Source: an uncultured Paraprevotella sp.
GTDB lineage: Bacteria; Bacteroidota; Bacteroidia; Bacteroidales; Bacteroidaceae
NCBI GenBank assembly: GCA_900766785.1
Contig: CAAFWT010000057.1
Span: 1-40,392 of the forward strand
Direction of reading: 5' to 3'
DNA: 40,392 bases
The notes under the pieces were generated by a model. The model saw only the letters and a list, made by a program, of their open reading frames with translations, had not been told where the DNA came from and searched no databases. The position numbers and the translations under genes are program-made. Position 1 is the stretch's first letter. Each line of letters begins with the position of its first letter. Below, piece after piece: positions 6,446 to 15,906 of this stretch.

Positions 6446-9382
6446 ATGAAAAAGAGACTACAGTCCGTGGCTTGCGTGCTGGGAGTGGCACTCTGCTTCA
6501 GCATTATCCTGACTGCTTGCCAGTCTGGCCATGACCCCAGCACCCAGGAAGAACCTGTGCTGGCTGATGACCCCTTGTCCACACACATCTACACCCTGAA
6601 AAATGGTCTGAAGGTTTATCTTACTGTCAATCCCGATGAACCCCGCATCCAGACCTATGTGGCTGTTCGTACCGGCTCCAGGAATGATCCTGCCGAAAGT
6701 ACAGGCCTTGCCCACTATCTGGAACATCTGATGTTCAAGGGCACCACCCGCTTCGGCACAAAGGATTATCAGCAGGAGAAACCATTGCTTGACAGCATCG
6801 AGGCTCAGTATGAGATATATGGCAAGACCACCGATGAGGCTCAGCGTCGCGCCATCTATGCGCGGATAGACAGTTTCAGCTATGAGGCCAGTAAGTATGC
6901 CATTGCCAACGAGTATGACAAGATGATGGCAGGAATAGGGTCCACGGGATCCAATGCCTATACAAGTACGGACGTCACCTGCTATCAGGAGAATATCCCT
7001 TGCCATGCCCTGGAACCATGGGCAATGGTACAGTCGGAGCGCTTCCGCAATATGGTCATCCGAGGTTTCCATACAGAACTGGAGGCAGTATATGAGGAGT
7101 TCAATATGAGTCTTACGAATGATTTCGAGAAGATGAACAATGCCCTCTATGCCATTCTCTTCCCACATCATCCTTACGGAACTCAGACCACCATCGGTAC
7201 GCAGCAGCATCTCAAGAACCCCTCTCTGCGCAACGTCATGCAGTACTATCGCGAATGGTATGTGCCCAACAATGTGGCCATCTGTATGAGTGGCGACCTG
7301 GACCCCGATGAGACAGTGCGTATCATAGAGAAGTATTTCGGAGACTGGCAACCATCCGACAGCCTGCCTAAGCGTATCTTCCCACAGGAGAAACCTCTGG
7401 AGGCGCCTGTAAGCGTGGATGTCGTGGGAATGCAGACTCCCATGGTGGCGCTTGGTTGGAGACTTCCTGCCAAGGCAGATCCACAGTATGGTATCATGTC
7501 GGTAGTACAGCAGATACTCACCAATGGCAAGTGTGGCCTCTTTGATGAGAACCTCAACAATGCCCAGCAGGTCATGCAGGCTATGACCTTCCTGGATGGA
7601 ATGACAGACCAGAGCGCCTTCTGGGCCATCGGTTGCCCCAAGGAAGGACAGTCGCTGGAGGAGGTACGCGACTTGATGCTCAGTCAGGTGCGTCTTCTCG
7701 CTGGTGGAGAGTGGGATGAATCTCTCCTCAAGGGTATCCTCAACAATATGAAACGTCGCCAGCTGGAGGATATGCAGAGCAATGAGATGAGGGCACATCG
7801 TTTCGTGGATGCCTTTGTCTCCGGACAGGAATGGGCTGATGCTGTGGGTGAAATGCAACGGCTTGATACCTTGACCAAGAAGACGGTGGTGGATTGTGCC
7901 CGACGTATGCTTACAGAGGGCTACGGATGTGTATACAAGAGGCAGGGTACTGATACCACGGCACAGAAGATAGACAAACCGAAGATTTCTCCCATAGAGA
8001 CCAACAGAGATCAGGTAAGTGCTTTCGTGGATTCCGTGCTCAAGATGCCTGTGGCCGAGGTGGAACCTGTCTTCGTGGATTTCAGCCGTGAGATTCAGAC
8101 AGGCAAACTGACCGGTGGCAATGAGTTGATCACACACAGAGATATAAACAGCCGTCTCTTCAGTCTCACCTTTGTCATCGAACGAGGCACTAAGGAGGAT
8201 CCCGCATTGGCTGTTGCCGAGCAGTATATGCCTTATCTCGGTACTGATTCCCTGAGTGCCACCGAACTGCAGTCACGTCTGTATGCTCTTGCCTGTGACG
8301 TCTCACTCAGCACGGGAGATGGTCGCACACATCTGTCTATCTCAGGCCTTGCCGAGAATATGGAGGAGGCTTTGCGTCTGGCAGAGAAATGGATTGGTAC
8401 AGCACAGCCCGACACCAATGTGTATGCCCAAGTGGTGAACGATATACTCAAACTGCGCACCGACAACAAGGCTAACCAAAAGTCTTGTTTCCGTGCACTT
8501 TCTCTCTATGGTATCTATGGACCGCACAACGAACTTACCGATGCCCTGGATGCAGAACAGATGAGACAGATGGGGGCAGAAGGCGTGCTTGATCATCTGC
8601 GTTCCCTGAGCGGATACGCCCAGCATGTACTCTACTATGGTCCCCTTGAGACCAATCAAGTATGCCGCTTGGTCAATAAACTACATCCCATGTCGCAAAA
8701 TCCTGTGGCTGCCCATGAAAGTCAGTTCTATACACCTCAGAAGGTGGACCAAGACCAGGTTATCCTGGCACCTTACCAGGCCAAGAATACTCATATGATG
8801 GGCTTCTCATCTCGTGACGAGGCCTTCGACCTGGAGGTTCTGCCCTATGTGGGTATCTTCAATGAGTACTTCGGTGGGGGTATGAACAGCATCGTCTTCC
8901 AGGAATTGCGCGAGTCAAGGGGACTGGCCTACAGTGCAGGTGCCAGCTTCTCCCAGGCTTCCAATGATGCCGACAGAGAGAGGTTCTATACACGCATCAT
9001 CACACAGAATGATAAGGTAAAGGACTGCCTGGAGGTCTTCGATCAGATAGTGGAGCAGATGCCCGTCAGCGAGAGTGCCTTCTCACTGGCACGGGATGCT
9101 GTGCTCAAGCGCCTTGCCACAGAGCGCACTCTGCGTGAGGATGTACTTGAGTGTTATCTCCGCTGTCGTGACAGAGGACTCTCTGAGGATCCCAATAGAA
9201 AGGTGTATGAGCAGGTGAAGACCATGAAGATGGATGACCTGAAGGCATTCCATCAGCGTGAGATAGCCAATCGCAAGTATAGACTCCTGCTTCTGGGAGA
9301 TGAGGCTGACTGGGATATGGATATCCTGCAAAAGCATGGAACCATCCAGCGCGTCTCCCTGGAGGATATCTTTGGATACTGA
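6446..9382 (+). CDS. M16 family zinc peptidase lipoprotein
   Basis: This 978-aa double-domain peptidase has a lipoprotein signal with Cys25 (LTAC). The first M16 unit has the inverted zinc motif HYLEH (H90, E93, H94) and a downstream acidic segment (ELEAVYEEFN) that supplies the third zinc ligand. About 45 extra residues separate the HxxEH helix from GSNAYTS, as in other Bacteroidetes insulinase-like proteins. The second unit (roughly 500-978) has the M16 core with FGGGMNSIVFQELRESRGLAYS but no zinc motif, so it is structural. It probably degrades peptides in the periplasm or at the outer membrane. It is 71 nt from lpxH across an A-rich leader and is followed by a strong hairpin. Confidence 0.9.
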   Translation: MKKRLQSVACVLGVALCFSIILTACQSGHDPSTQEEPVLADDPLSTHIYTLKNGLKVYLTVNPDEPRIQTYVAVRTGSRNDPAESTGLAHYLEHLMFKGTTRFGTKDYQQEKPLLDSIEAQYEIYGKTTDEAQRRAIYARIDSFSYEASKYAIANEYDKMMAGIGSTGSNAYTSTDVTCYQENIPCHALEPWAMVQSERFRNMVIRGFHTELEAVYEEFNMSLTNDFEKMNNALYAILFPHHPYGTQTTIGTQQHLKNPSLRNVMQYYREWYVPNNVAICMSGDLDPDETVRIIEKYFGDWQPSDSLPKRIFPQEKPLEAPVSVDVVGMQTPMVALGWRLPAKADPQYGIMSVVQQILTNGKCGLFDENLNNAQQVMQAMTFLDGMTDQSAFWAIGCPKEGQSLEEVRDLMLSQVRLLAGGEWDESLLKGILNNMKRRQLEDMQSNEMRAHRFVDAFVSGQEWADAVGEMQRLDTLTKKTVVDCARRMLTEGYGCVYKRQGTDTTAQKIDKPKISPIETNRDQVSAFVDSVLKMPVAEVEPVFVDFSREIQTGKLTGGNELITHRDINSRLFSLTFVIERGTKEDPALAVAEQYMPYLGTDSLSATELQSRLYALACDVSLSTGDGRTHLSISGLAENMEEALRLAEKWIGTAQPDTNVYAQVVNDILKLRTDNKANQKSCFRALSLYGIYGPHNELTDALDAEQMRQMGAEGVLDHLRSLSGYAQHVLYYGPLETNQVCRLVNKLHPMSQNPVAAHESQFYTPQKVDQDQVILAPYQAKNTHMMGFSSRDEAFDLEVLPYVGIFNEYFGGGMNSIVFQELRESRGLAYSAGASFSQASNDADRERFYTRIITQNDKVKDCLEVFDQIVEQMPVSESAFSLARDAVLKRLATERTLREDVLECYLRCRDRGLSEDPNRKVYEQVKTMKMDDLKAFHQREIANRKYRLLLLGDEADWDMDILQKHGTIQRVSLEDIFGY

Positions 9383-9408
9383 TTTCTCAGACAATATTAG
9401 ACAAACAG

Positions 9409-9450
9409 AGGTTTCCTCCTGACGCTTAGAGTGTTGGGTGGAAACCTTTT
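9409..9450 (+). terminator. Hairpin after the M16 gene, just before the GH95 start
   Basis: AGGTTTCC (9409-9416) pairs with GGAAACCT (9440-9447). The inner arms also pair with wobbles, down to a 3-nt TAG loop, and the last bases run into TTTT. It could end the M16 transcript, but it stops only 9 nt before the GH95 ATG, so it could also act as an attenuator or cover the ribosome site. Confidence 0.6.
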
Positions 9451-9456
9451 CGCTTT

Positions 9457-12405
9457 ATGATAAATATGAATACTGCAAGAAAAATGAGCCAGCTCCTGGT
9501 GGCACTTCTGGTGGCTGTCGGAGCATATGGACAGACCTCATCAGTCTTTGTCAGTGATACTGCACAGGCCACGCCCTGCTTCCTGCAATTTGCCAACAGT
9601 CATCTCGTCATGGCTTCGGTGGGTGAGGGAAAGAGTCTTCAGACGCTCAGAATGAAAGTTCATGACAGAAACCAGCATTGGTATGCGGTGGGCACGGAGG
9701 AGTGCTTCCAGATGGTCAATGGACAGGGATTGTATGTGGTGTATGCCGGTGAACGTTTTCAGACATCTTCTCGTCCTGATTCCAAAGGCTTTGCCCTGAT
9801 GCGTACTGCCAGCAACAGATATGCCGATGCATGTGAACTTCGCTGGCTGGGTGCCCAGACAGAGCTTGACCGTGTCAATCAGCATGGTGGAACAGGAGTT
9901 GGGACCACATTGGCCTTGTGGTCGGCAGGAGATGTCAACAATGCCTGCCAGTTGATACCCATCAATGAAGTGGAGCAACCCGAATATCTGGTGGTGGGAC
10001 GACGGAAGTTCACTCCAGAGCATCCGCTCACCTTCTGGTATCGTCAGCCAGCCACCTCTTCCATGTGTGAGGATACATGGATGGAGTATGCCTTGCCTAT
10101 CGGAAATGGTCAGTTTGGCGCGTGCCTGATGGGAGGTGTGAAGCAGGATGAAATCCAATTCAACGAAAAGACTCTATGGGAGGGTACTCCCCACGATATG
10201 GGAAACACCAACCAGTATGGGTCATATAAGAATTTCGGTTCTGTCCTGGTGAGAGACCTTTCGGGAATATTCGGGACAGAGCAGGGAAGTGAGGTGCGCG
10301 ATTATGTGCGTTATCTGGACATTCAGACAGGCGTGGGAGGAGTGGACTTCTATTCTGCTGACTTGACCACTCTGTTTGACCGTCGCTACTTCGCCTCTCA
10401 TCCCGATGGCGTGGTGGTGGCAAGGTATCGTGCTACAGGTAATTTCTCTCTGGATCTTCTCTTCTCTCTGAAGCCTGGTTCTGATATAGGAGCAAGTCCT
10501 GTCACCTATACTCCCGACGGCTATGCTTCCTTCTCGGGAAAACTGAAGACGGTAAGTCATCATGCCTGTCTGCGTGTTGTCCCCCAGGGAGTGCATGCTC
10601 GCATGGAGCGGACAGACCAGGGCATTCGTGTATATGGAACTCAAGAGGTCCTGGTCGTTCTGGGGGGCGCAACCGATTATGATGCCTATTCTCCATCGCT
10701 GATTTCCGGCACGGACCAACTGCAGACTCTGGTGCGAGACCGCGTCAATAAGGCCGCTTCATGTGGATGGCACGAGTTGATGAAACGTCATCTGGAGGAC
10801 TTCACCAATCTTCAGGGAAGAGTGGTCTTCCAGATAGATGGTGCTGCCACCAGTCTGCCCACAGACAGCCTGATAGATGCCTATAATCATCCCAAGTATA
10901 ATGTGACAGGAAAGGAGCCCGATGTGCTTTTCCTGGAACAACTGTATTTTGCTTATGGACGTTACTTGATGATCAGTTCCAGTCGTGGCGTTGACCTTCC
11001 CAGCAACCTGCAGGGAATCTGGAACAACCGCAGTTATGCAGCATGGAATTCAGATATCCATTCCAATATCAATGTTCAGATGAACTATTGGCCAGCCGAG
11101 CCAACCAATCTGGGTGAATTGCATCTGCCCTTCATCAACTATGTAATCAACATGGCAGGCCGGGACAACTGGAAGAGAGCCGCCCGGGAATATGGAGGAG
11201 TGAAGAATGGATGGACATGCTTTACCGAGAACAATATTTTCGGTGGAATGAGTCTTTGGGGGAACAACTATTTCGTGGCCAATGCCTGGTACTGCAGCCA
11301 TATATGGCAACATTACCGCTATACCCTTGACAAGGATTTCCTCTTGAGAGCTTTCCCCACTCTGTGGAGTTGTGCACAGTTCTGGATGGAGAGAATGATA
11401 GATGATCGTGGTTGTCCCGAACTGGGTATTAAGCCCGATGGAACTTTCGTGGCTCCCGATGAGTTCAGTGCCGAGCAAGGCGATCATCCTCGTGAGGATG
11501 GAACGGCTCATGCTCAGCAACTCATATATGCCCTTCTCTCCAGTGTACGGCAGAGTGTGGATATACTCTCTCCAGAGGTTGTGGGACTTTCGTCGGATGA
11601 TCTTGCACGTCTGGACTTATTCCTGGAACGAACAGACCGTGGCCTGCATACCGAGATATACACTGCTAACAGCAAGGCGCATGCGGCCTGGACAAATCCT
11701 CGCTTTGGTGTGCATCGAGGCGATACATTGCTCAGGGAGTGGAAGTATGCCACTTATGATGTGAGTCTCGATCCCTCGCATCGTCATCTGAGTCATCTCA
11801 TGGCTCTGTATCCTCTCTCTCAGATAGGTCCCCGCAGTCCTTACTTCTCACCCGCAGTACGCTCCTTATGCCTCAGAGGCGATCAGGCCACAGGTTGGAG
11901 TATGGGATGGAAAGTGTGTCTGTGGGCAAGGGCATTGGATGGGGCTCATGCTCACGGCATCATACACAACGCACTCAAGCACTCCACGGGCTACGATGTG
12001 GACTGGCGACAGGGAGGCATTTATTATAACCTTTTTGATTCGCATGCACCATTTCAGATTGATGGCAACTTCGGAACATGTGCGGGAATAGCAGAGATGC
12101 TCCTGCAGAGTCATACGGATACGCTCCAGTTCCTGCCTGCCTTGCCCCAAGAATGGTCATCAGGCCATATACTGGGTCTGAGAGCTGTCAATAATTTCCA
12201 GGTTGACCAGTACTGGAAGGATGGACGTCTGCAGCTGGCAGTAATCCGAAGCGGGTCGGGCAAGCCATGCCCCGTGTTCTATCCTGGCATAGGCAGATAT
12301 CATGTATATGGTCCTGACGGATTGCCTCTGCAGGGTATGTCGGTAGGAGCGGATACTCTGCTTATTCCCACAGAACCAGGGTGCACCTATACCATCCGAC
12401 CATAA
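9457..12405 (+). CDS. GH95 family alpha-L-fucosidase or related enzyme
   Basis: Secreted glycoside hydrolase of 982 aa. The signal peptide ends near GAYGQ. Residues about 27-180 form a separate N-terminal domain of unknown type, possibly a carbohydrate-binding beta-sheet fold. The GH95 core follows with LPIGNGQFGACLMGG (213-227), NLQGIWN, the NIN pair (N537, N539) before VQMNYWPAE, a DEFSAEQGDH segment with candidate general acid E673 (or E669), the HLSHLMALYP motif and QIDGNFG with D869. These match the Asn/Asp/Glu residues of the known family. Substrates could be fucosylated or alpha-L-galactosylated glycans. An alternative ATG lies 3 codons in. No SusC/D pair is adjacent. Confidence 0.88.
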   Translation: MINMNTARKMSQLLVALLVAVGAYGQTSSVFVSDTAQATPCFLQFANSHLVMASVGEGKSLQTLRMKVHDRNQHWYAVGTEECFQMVNGQGLYVVYAGERFQTSSRPDSKGFALMRTASNRYADACELRWLGAQTELDRVNQHGGTGVGTTLALWSAGDVNNACQLIPINEVEQPEYLVVGRRKFTPEHPLTFWYRQPATSSMCEDTWMEYALPIGNGQFGACLMGGVKQDEIQFNEKTLWEGTPHDMGNTNQYGSYKNFGSVLVRDLSGIFGTEQGSEVRDYVRYLDIQTGVGGVDFYSADLTTLFDRRYFASHPDGVVVARYRATGNFSLDLLFSLKPGSDIGASPVTYTPDGYASFSGKLKTVSHHACLRVVPQGVHARMERTDQGIRVYGTQEVLVVLGGATDYDAYSPSLISGTDQLQTLVRDRVNKAASCGWHELMKRHLEDFTNLQGRVVFQIDGAATSLPTDSLIDAYNHPKYNVTGKEPDVLFLEQLYFAYGRYLMISSSRGVDLPSNLQGIWNNRSYAAWNSDIHSNINVQMNYWPAEPTNLGELHLPFINYVINMAGRDNWKRAAREYGGVKNGWTCFTENNIFGGMSLWGNNYFVANAWYCSHIWQHYRYTLDKDFLLRAFPTLWSCAQFWMERMIDDRGCPELGIKPDGTFVAPDEFSAEQGDHPREDGTAHAQQLIYALLSSVRQSVDILSPEVVGLSSDDLARLDLFLERTDRGLHTEIYTANSKAHAAWTNPRFGVHRGDTLLREWKYATYDVSLDPSHRHLSHLMALYPLSQIGPRSPYFSPAVRSLCLRGDQATGWSMGWKVCLWARALDGAHAHGIIHNALKHSTGYDVDWRQGGIYYNLFDSHAPFQIDGNFGTCAGIAEMLLQSHTDTLQFLPALPQEWSSGHILGLRAVNNFQVDQYWKDGRLQLAVIRSGSGKPCPVFYPGIGRYHVYGPDGLPLQGMSVGADTLLIPTEPGCTYTIRP

Positions 12406-12468
12406 GTTTATACAGTCAGCAATGATGCACTGGCAACTCTATTTAGCCGATATACCAAAATAAATGGC

Positions 12469-12476
12469 TACCTTTG
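12469..12476 (+). promoter_or_regulatory. -7 box (TACCTTTG) of the SlyD gene
   Basis: TACCTTTG fits the Bacteroidetes -7 consensus. It overlaps codons of an upstream in-frame ATG (12464), arguing that translation starts at the later ATG at 12503. The -33 TTG is not well conserved. Confidence 0.55.
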
Positions 12477-12502
12477 CACATCATATAAAAATACATAACA
12501 AT

Positions 12503-13102
12503 ATGACACCAGAAGCAGATAACAAGTTCATAAGTGTCTCATACAAGCTTTATGCGCATACACAGGATGCCGAAGCACAACTGATAGAAGAGGCCACTTC
12601 AGAGAATCCATTTGAGTTTATCACCGGATTGGGCATGACGCTCGATGACTTTGAGAAGGAGATACTGCCCTTGTCTGAAGGTGCACCTTTTGACTTTACT
12701 CTCTCTGTGGCCCAAGCCTATGGAGAGTATGACCCTCACGGTCGCCAGGAAGTGCCCCGTAGCATGTTTGAGATAGATGGCAAACTGGATTCTCGATATA
12801 TTTACGAAGGAGCTGTTGTACCTCTGCAGGACAGTGAGGGACATCGTTTCAACGGTCTCATTGCCCTCATCCAGGACAGCACGGTAGTGGTAGACCTCAA
12901 TCATCCTTTGGCAGGAAAGGCCCTTCAGTTTGTGGGCAAGGTGGAGCAAACACGTCCTGCCACCACTCAGGAGATAAAGGACTCACTCATGCTTCTCTCC
13001 GGAGAAGGCGGATGTGGAGGTTGCGGCTGTTCGAGTGGTTGTGGCGAGGGTGAATGTGGTTCAGGTTGCCAAGGCTGTTCCGGCGGTTGCGGTCAGGAGT
13101 GA
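12503..13102 (+). CDS. slyD: SlyD-type FKBP peptidyl-prolyl isomerase
   Basis: Cytoplasmic prolyl isomerase/chaperone of 199 aa. The FKBP part shows AYGEYDP (72-78) and EVPRSMFE (83-90). The inserted-flap region and VDLNHPLAGKALQF (130-143) are typical of SlyD. The tail (168-199) is a Gly/Cys-rich strip with eight cysteines (171, 174, 176, 180, 185, 189, 192, 196), comparable to the metal-binding tail of SlyD, which in other bacteria binds nickel or zinc. The start is chosen after the -7 box; the open frame begins 13 codons earlier. It has its own promoter and may be co-transcribed with aroC, 52 nt downstream. Confidence 0.87.
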   Translation: MTPEADNKFISVSYKLYAHTQDAEAQLIEEATSENPFEFITGLGMTLDDFEKEILPLSEGAPFDFTLSVAQAYGEYDPHGRQEVPRSMFEIDGKLDSRYIYEGAVVPLQDSEGHRFNGLIALIQDSTVVVDLNHPLAGKALQFVGKVEQTRPATTQEIKDSLMLLSGEGGCGGCGCSSGCGEGECGSGCQGCSGGCGQE

Positions 13103-13154
13103 TGCTGGCATTCTGAGTTGACAAGAGAAGAAGAGGTTGGGAAGAGGAACAGAG

Positions 13155-14237
13155 ATGAATACATTTGGCAATATCTTTCGGCTGACAACGTTCGGCGAGA
13201 GTCATGGAGGAGCCATAGGAGGTGTGATAGATGGAATGCCAGCAGGGATTCCTGTTGATATTGATTTAGTTCAGAGAGAATTGGACAGGCGTCGTCCTGG
13301 GCAGAGCCCACTCACCACATCCCGTAAGGAGAGCGACCGTGTGGAAATCCTCAGCGGTGTCTTTGAAGGTTATACCACAGGATGCCCAATAGGTTTCCTG
13401 GTGCGTAATGATAATCAGCGGAGCCAGGATTATGAAAACATGCGTCACCTCTTCCGCCCCAGTCATGCAGATTATACATATACACAGAAATATGGCATCC
13501 GTGACCATCGTGGAGGAGGACGCAGTTCAGCACGCGAGACCATAAGTCGAGTAGTGGGAGGAGCTTTTGCTCGTATGTTGCTTCATCAGCAGGGTGTCAC
13601 CATTCAGGCATATACCCAGCAGGTGGGCAATATCCTCCTTCCAGGGACATATGCCGACCACGACCTCTCTCTCATAGATAGCAACGACGTTCGCTGCCCC
13701 GATGCAGGTGTGGCAGAACAGATGGCCAGTCTCATTCGTCAGGTCAAGGCAGACGGTGATACCATAGGTGGAGTCATTGCCTGTGTCATCAAGGGATGTC
13801 CCGTAGGATGGGGTGAGCCTGCCTTCGGCAAACTGCACGCTCTCTTGGGAGCAGCCATGTTGAGTATCAATGCTGCCAAGGGGTTTGAATACGGACAGGG
13901 ATTTGCAGGAGTGAGTCAGAGAGGCAGCGAACAGAATGATATCTTTGTGCCTGATGGAAGAGGTGGAATCACCACGTCAACAAACAATAGCGGTGGCATA
14001 CAGGGAGGCATCTCCAATGGTCAGGATATCTATTTCCGGGTAGCATTCAAACCCGTTGCCACCATCCTCAGACCCCAGACCACCGTCACCGAAGACGGAC
14101 TTCCTGCCACACTTACCGCCCGCGGACGTCATGACCCATGTGTGCTTCCCCGAGCAGTGCCCGTGGTGGAAGCCATGGCAGCCATGGTACTTGCCGACTG
14201 TTATCTGATGAACAGGTCTGCCCAGATGGGGAGATGA
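13155..14237 (+). CDS. aroC: Chorismate synthase
   Basis: Chorismate synthase of 360 aa, the last enzyme of the shikimate pathway (EPSP to chorismate, FMNH2-dependent, cytoplasmic). Family signatures are at their usual places: NTFGNIFRLTTFGESHG at the N-terminus, the RPGQS segment, DHRGGGRSSARET, and NNSGGIQGGISNGQD towards the C-terminus. Length fits the family. A TTG in frame 18 nt upstream is less likely than the ATG before NTFGN. The gene's 3' end overlaps the 3' end of the convergent nuclease gene by 37 nt. Confidence 0.96.
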   Translation: MNTFGNIFRLTTFGESHGGAIGGVIDGMPAGIPVDIDLVQRELDRRRPGQSPLTTSRKESDRVEILSGVFEGYTTGCPIGFLVRNDNQRSQDYENMRHLFRPSHADYTYTQKYGIRDHRGGGRSSARETISRVVGGAFARMLLHQQGVTIQAYTQQVGNILLPGTYADHDLSLIDSNDVRCPDAGVAEQMASLIRQVKADGDTIGGVIACVIKGCPVGWGEPAFGKLHALLGAAMLSINAAKGFEYGQGFAGVSQRGSEQNDIFVPDGRGGITTSTNNSGGIQGGISNGQDIYFRVAFKPVATILRPQTTVTEDGLPATLTARGRHDPCVLPRAVPVVEAMAAMVLADCYLMNRSAQMGR

Positions 14238-15151
14238 TCGGATATTCCTCCCTGATAACTGGGACCTAAGAAGGTGCGATACGGCACACCTCCTCTGGTG
14301 AGAAGGAACGGCAAGCGCCCCACGGTGATGCGCTCACTGCAGTATGGACTGAGACTCTTACTGACCAATATGTGGTCAATGTATTCCCATAAGCCCCGGT
14401 AACAATAGGTTCCCTGGGGCTTTCTCTTTTCTTTCCGTCCGGTTGGCGTCAGCAGGACCATCCTCTCTACTATATCTCGGAGAGCAGGGTCATCGGCATT
14501 GGCATTGAAATCCCCCATGACCAATATCTTCTCATCTCCTATGCCCTCCAGCAATGTGCACAGGGTCTCTACAGCAAGTTTGCGGTGCAGTGCTGATGTG
14601 CGTGTTCCGCCAGCCCGGCTTGGGAAGTGTATGCAGATGACATGCAGCGTGTCTCCTCCTGCAAGCACACCCCAGCAGTGGAGCAGGTCTCGTGTGGCGC
14701 GCATCTTGTATTCTTCTGAGGGAACCCGAATGGATTCACTTCCCAACAGACCGAACAGGTGTGGCTGATAGAGCAAGGCACAGTCTATTCCTCTGACGTC
14801 GGGACCTTCGTAATGAACATAGGCATAGTTGGCCACACGTAAAGGACTCCTTCGTGTGAGGTCGCGCAGTACGGTGTCGTTTTCCACCTCACCTAACCCT
14901 ATCAGCATGGGCCATTCTGTATCATTCGGACATAGGGCGGCCAGAGTGCGTGAGATGTTGTCCATCTTATGCCAGTAACGACGGGGAGTCCAGCGATGAC
15001 TGCCCTGAGGGAGAAAGTCATAGTCCTGACGCAGGGTGTCATGGCTGCAATCAAAGAGGTTCTCTACATTCCACCATACAACTCGTTGGGCCCATGATGG
15101 GAATGAGATAAGGAGAAGAAGGATGGCGAGGAGTCGGAAATGACTGTTCAT
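14201..15151 (-). CDS. Secreted endonuclease/exonuclease/phosphatase-fold protein
   Basis: This 316-aa protein has an N-terminal signal peptide (cut near SWAQ) and the EEP (DNase I-like) fold. Motifs are WNVENLFD (N28), LGEVEN (E88, metal), HFPSR, MGDFNANADD (D214, N216), YIDHILVS and the C-terminal SDH (D305, H306). It is probably a periplasmic or secreted nuclease or phosphodiesterase; the substrate cannot be set by sequence alone. It is the last gene of the minus-strand operon, overlapping the preceding ygjP-like gene by 4 nt (ATGA) and running 37 nt into the end of aroC. Confidence 0.85.
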   Translation of the reverse strand: MNSHFRLLAILLLLISFPSWAQRVVWWNVENLFDCSHDTLRQDYDFLPQGSHRWTPRRYWHKMDNISRTLAALCPNDTEWPMLIGLGEVENDTVLRDLTRRSPLRVANYAYVHYEGPDVRGIDCALLYQPHLFGLLGSESIRVPSEEYKMRATRDLLHCWGVLAGGDTLHVICIHFPSRAGGTRTSALHRKLAVETLCTLLEGIGDEKILVMGDFNANADDPALRDIVERMVLLTPTGRKEKRKPQGTYCYRGLWEYIDHILVSKSLSPYCSERITVGRLPFLLTRGGVPYRTFLGPSYQGGISDHLPIWADLFIR

Positions 15152-15876
15152 TGGAGTTTGAGTGCAGGTCGGTACTTTTTCATCTCTTTCTCAAGAGCAT
15201 GCGAAACACCATTCACAGCCTTGTCAAGCAAGGCATGGAAACGTGGTCCATGATTCATCTCTTGCAGATGAGTGAGTTCGTGGTGTATGATGAAGTCTTG
15301 CAGATGCGAAGGCAAGAGCATGAGATAGAGGCTCAGATGGATATTTCCCATGGTACTGCAGCTACCCCAGCGAGAGGTGGTGCGGTGGATGGAGACCTTA
15401 CGGGGAGTGAGACCACGCTGTGAGGCCAAAGCTTCCAGGCGGGGTATAAGCATCCTTTTGGCGCGTCTCCTCAGACTCTCTTCCACCACATGGGTAAGCC
15501 ATTGCTGAAGCGAAGGGTCCTGCCAGTCGAGCTCTGCGGGATAGAGGAAGACGATACCCTGAGCATTCTCCGTCACTCGGGGTCTTCCGTCGGCTTGCCT
15601 GCAGGAGAAGGCGAACCCATCTACCTGTACGGTACTCGTGGGCGTGAATATGGAGGAGAGGTGTGATGCCTTGCCTCTCTGCACCAGTCCGCTAAGCCTT
15701 TCCTTCATCTCTTCTGCCACTTGGGAAACCTTCTGCAGGGTGGTGCAGGGTGGTGCTGTGCATATCAGCTGGCCATTGTCATAGCGGAATATGATTCTTC
15801 GTGCCCGTGCATTATAGCGTACGAGTATCTCTCCCAAGGTGGAATTGTGAAGGATGCTGGCTGGCCTTTCTCTCAT
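15148..15876 (-). CDS. YgjP-type zinc metallopeptidase (DUF45)
   Basis: This 242-aa protein of the YgjP/SprT-like group carries HHELTHL (zinc ligands H199 and H203, catalytic E200) with a further conserved His (H209 or H214 in NHGPRFH), and the family segment RTTSRWGSCS (165-174). It is cytoplasmic, with no signal peptide. The biological substrate of YgjP proteins is not known. It starts 30 nt after the RNA methyltransferase gene and its stop overlaps the nuclease gene start, so it is translated as part of the operon. The short gap before it is very AT-rich. Confidence 0.85.
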   Translation of the reverse strand: MRERPASILHNSTLGEILVRYNARARRIIFRYDNGQLICTAPPCTTLQKVSQVAEEMKERLSGLVQRGKASHLSSIFTPTSTVQVDGFAFSCRQADGRPRVTENAQGIVFLYPAELDWQDPSLQQWLTHVVEESLRRRAKRMLIPRLEALASQRGLTPRKVSIHRTTSRWGSCSTMGNIHLSLYLMLLPSHLQDFIIHHELTHLQEMNHGPRFHALLDKAVNGVSHALEKEMKKYRPALKLQ

Positions 15877-15906
15877 TATAATATATATAATGTATGGGTG
15901 AGAAGG

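Noticed and set aside
6458..8137. 559-aa ORF on the minus strand
   Set aside because: Antisense shadow of the M16 peptidase gene, caused by codon bias of the real gene.
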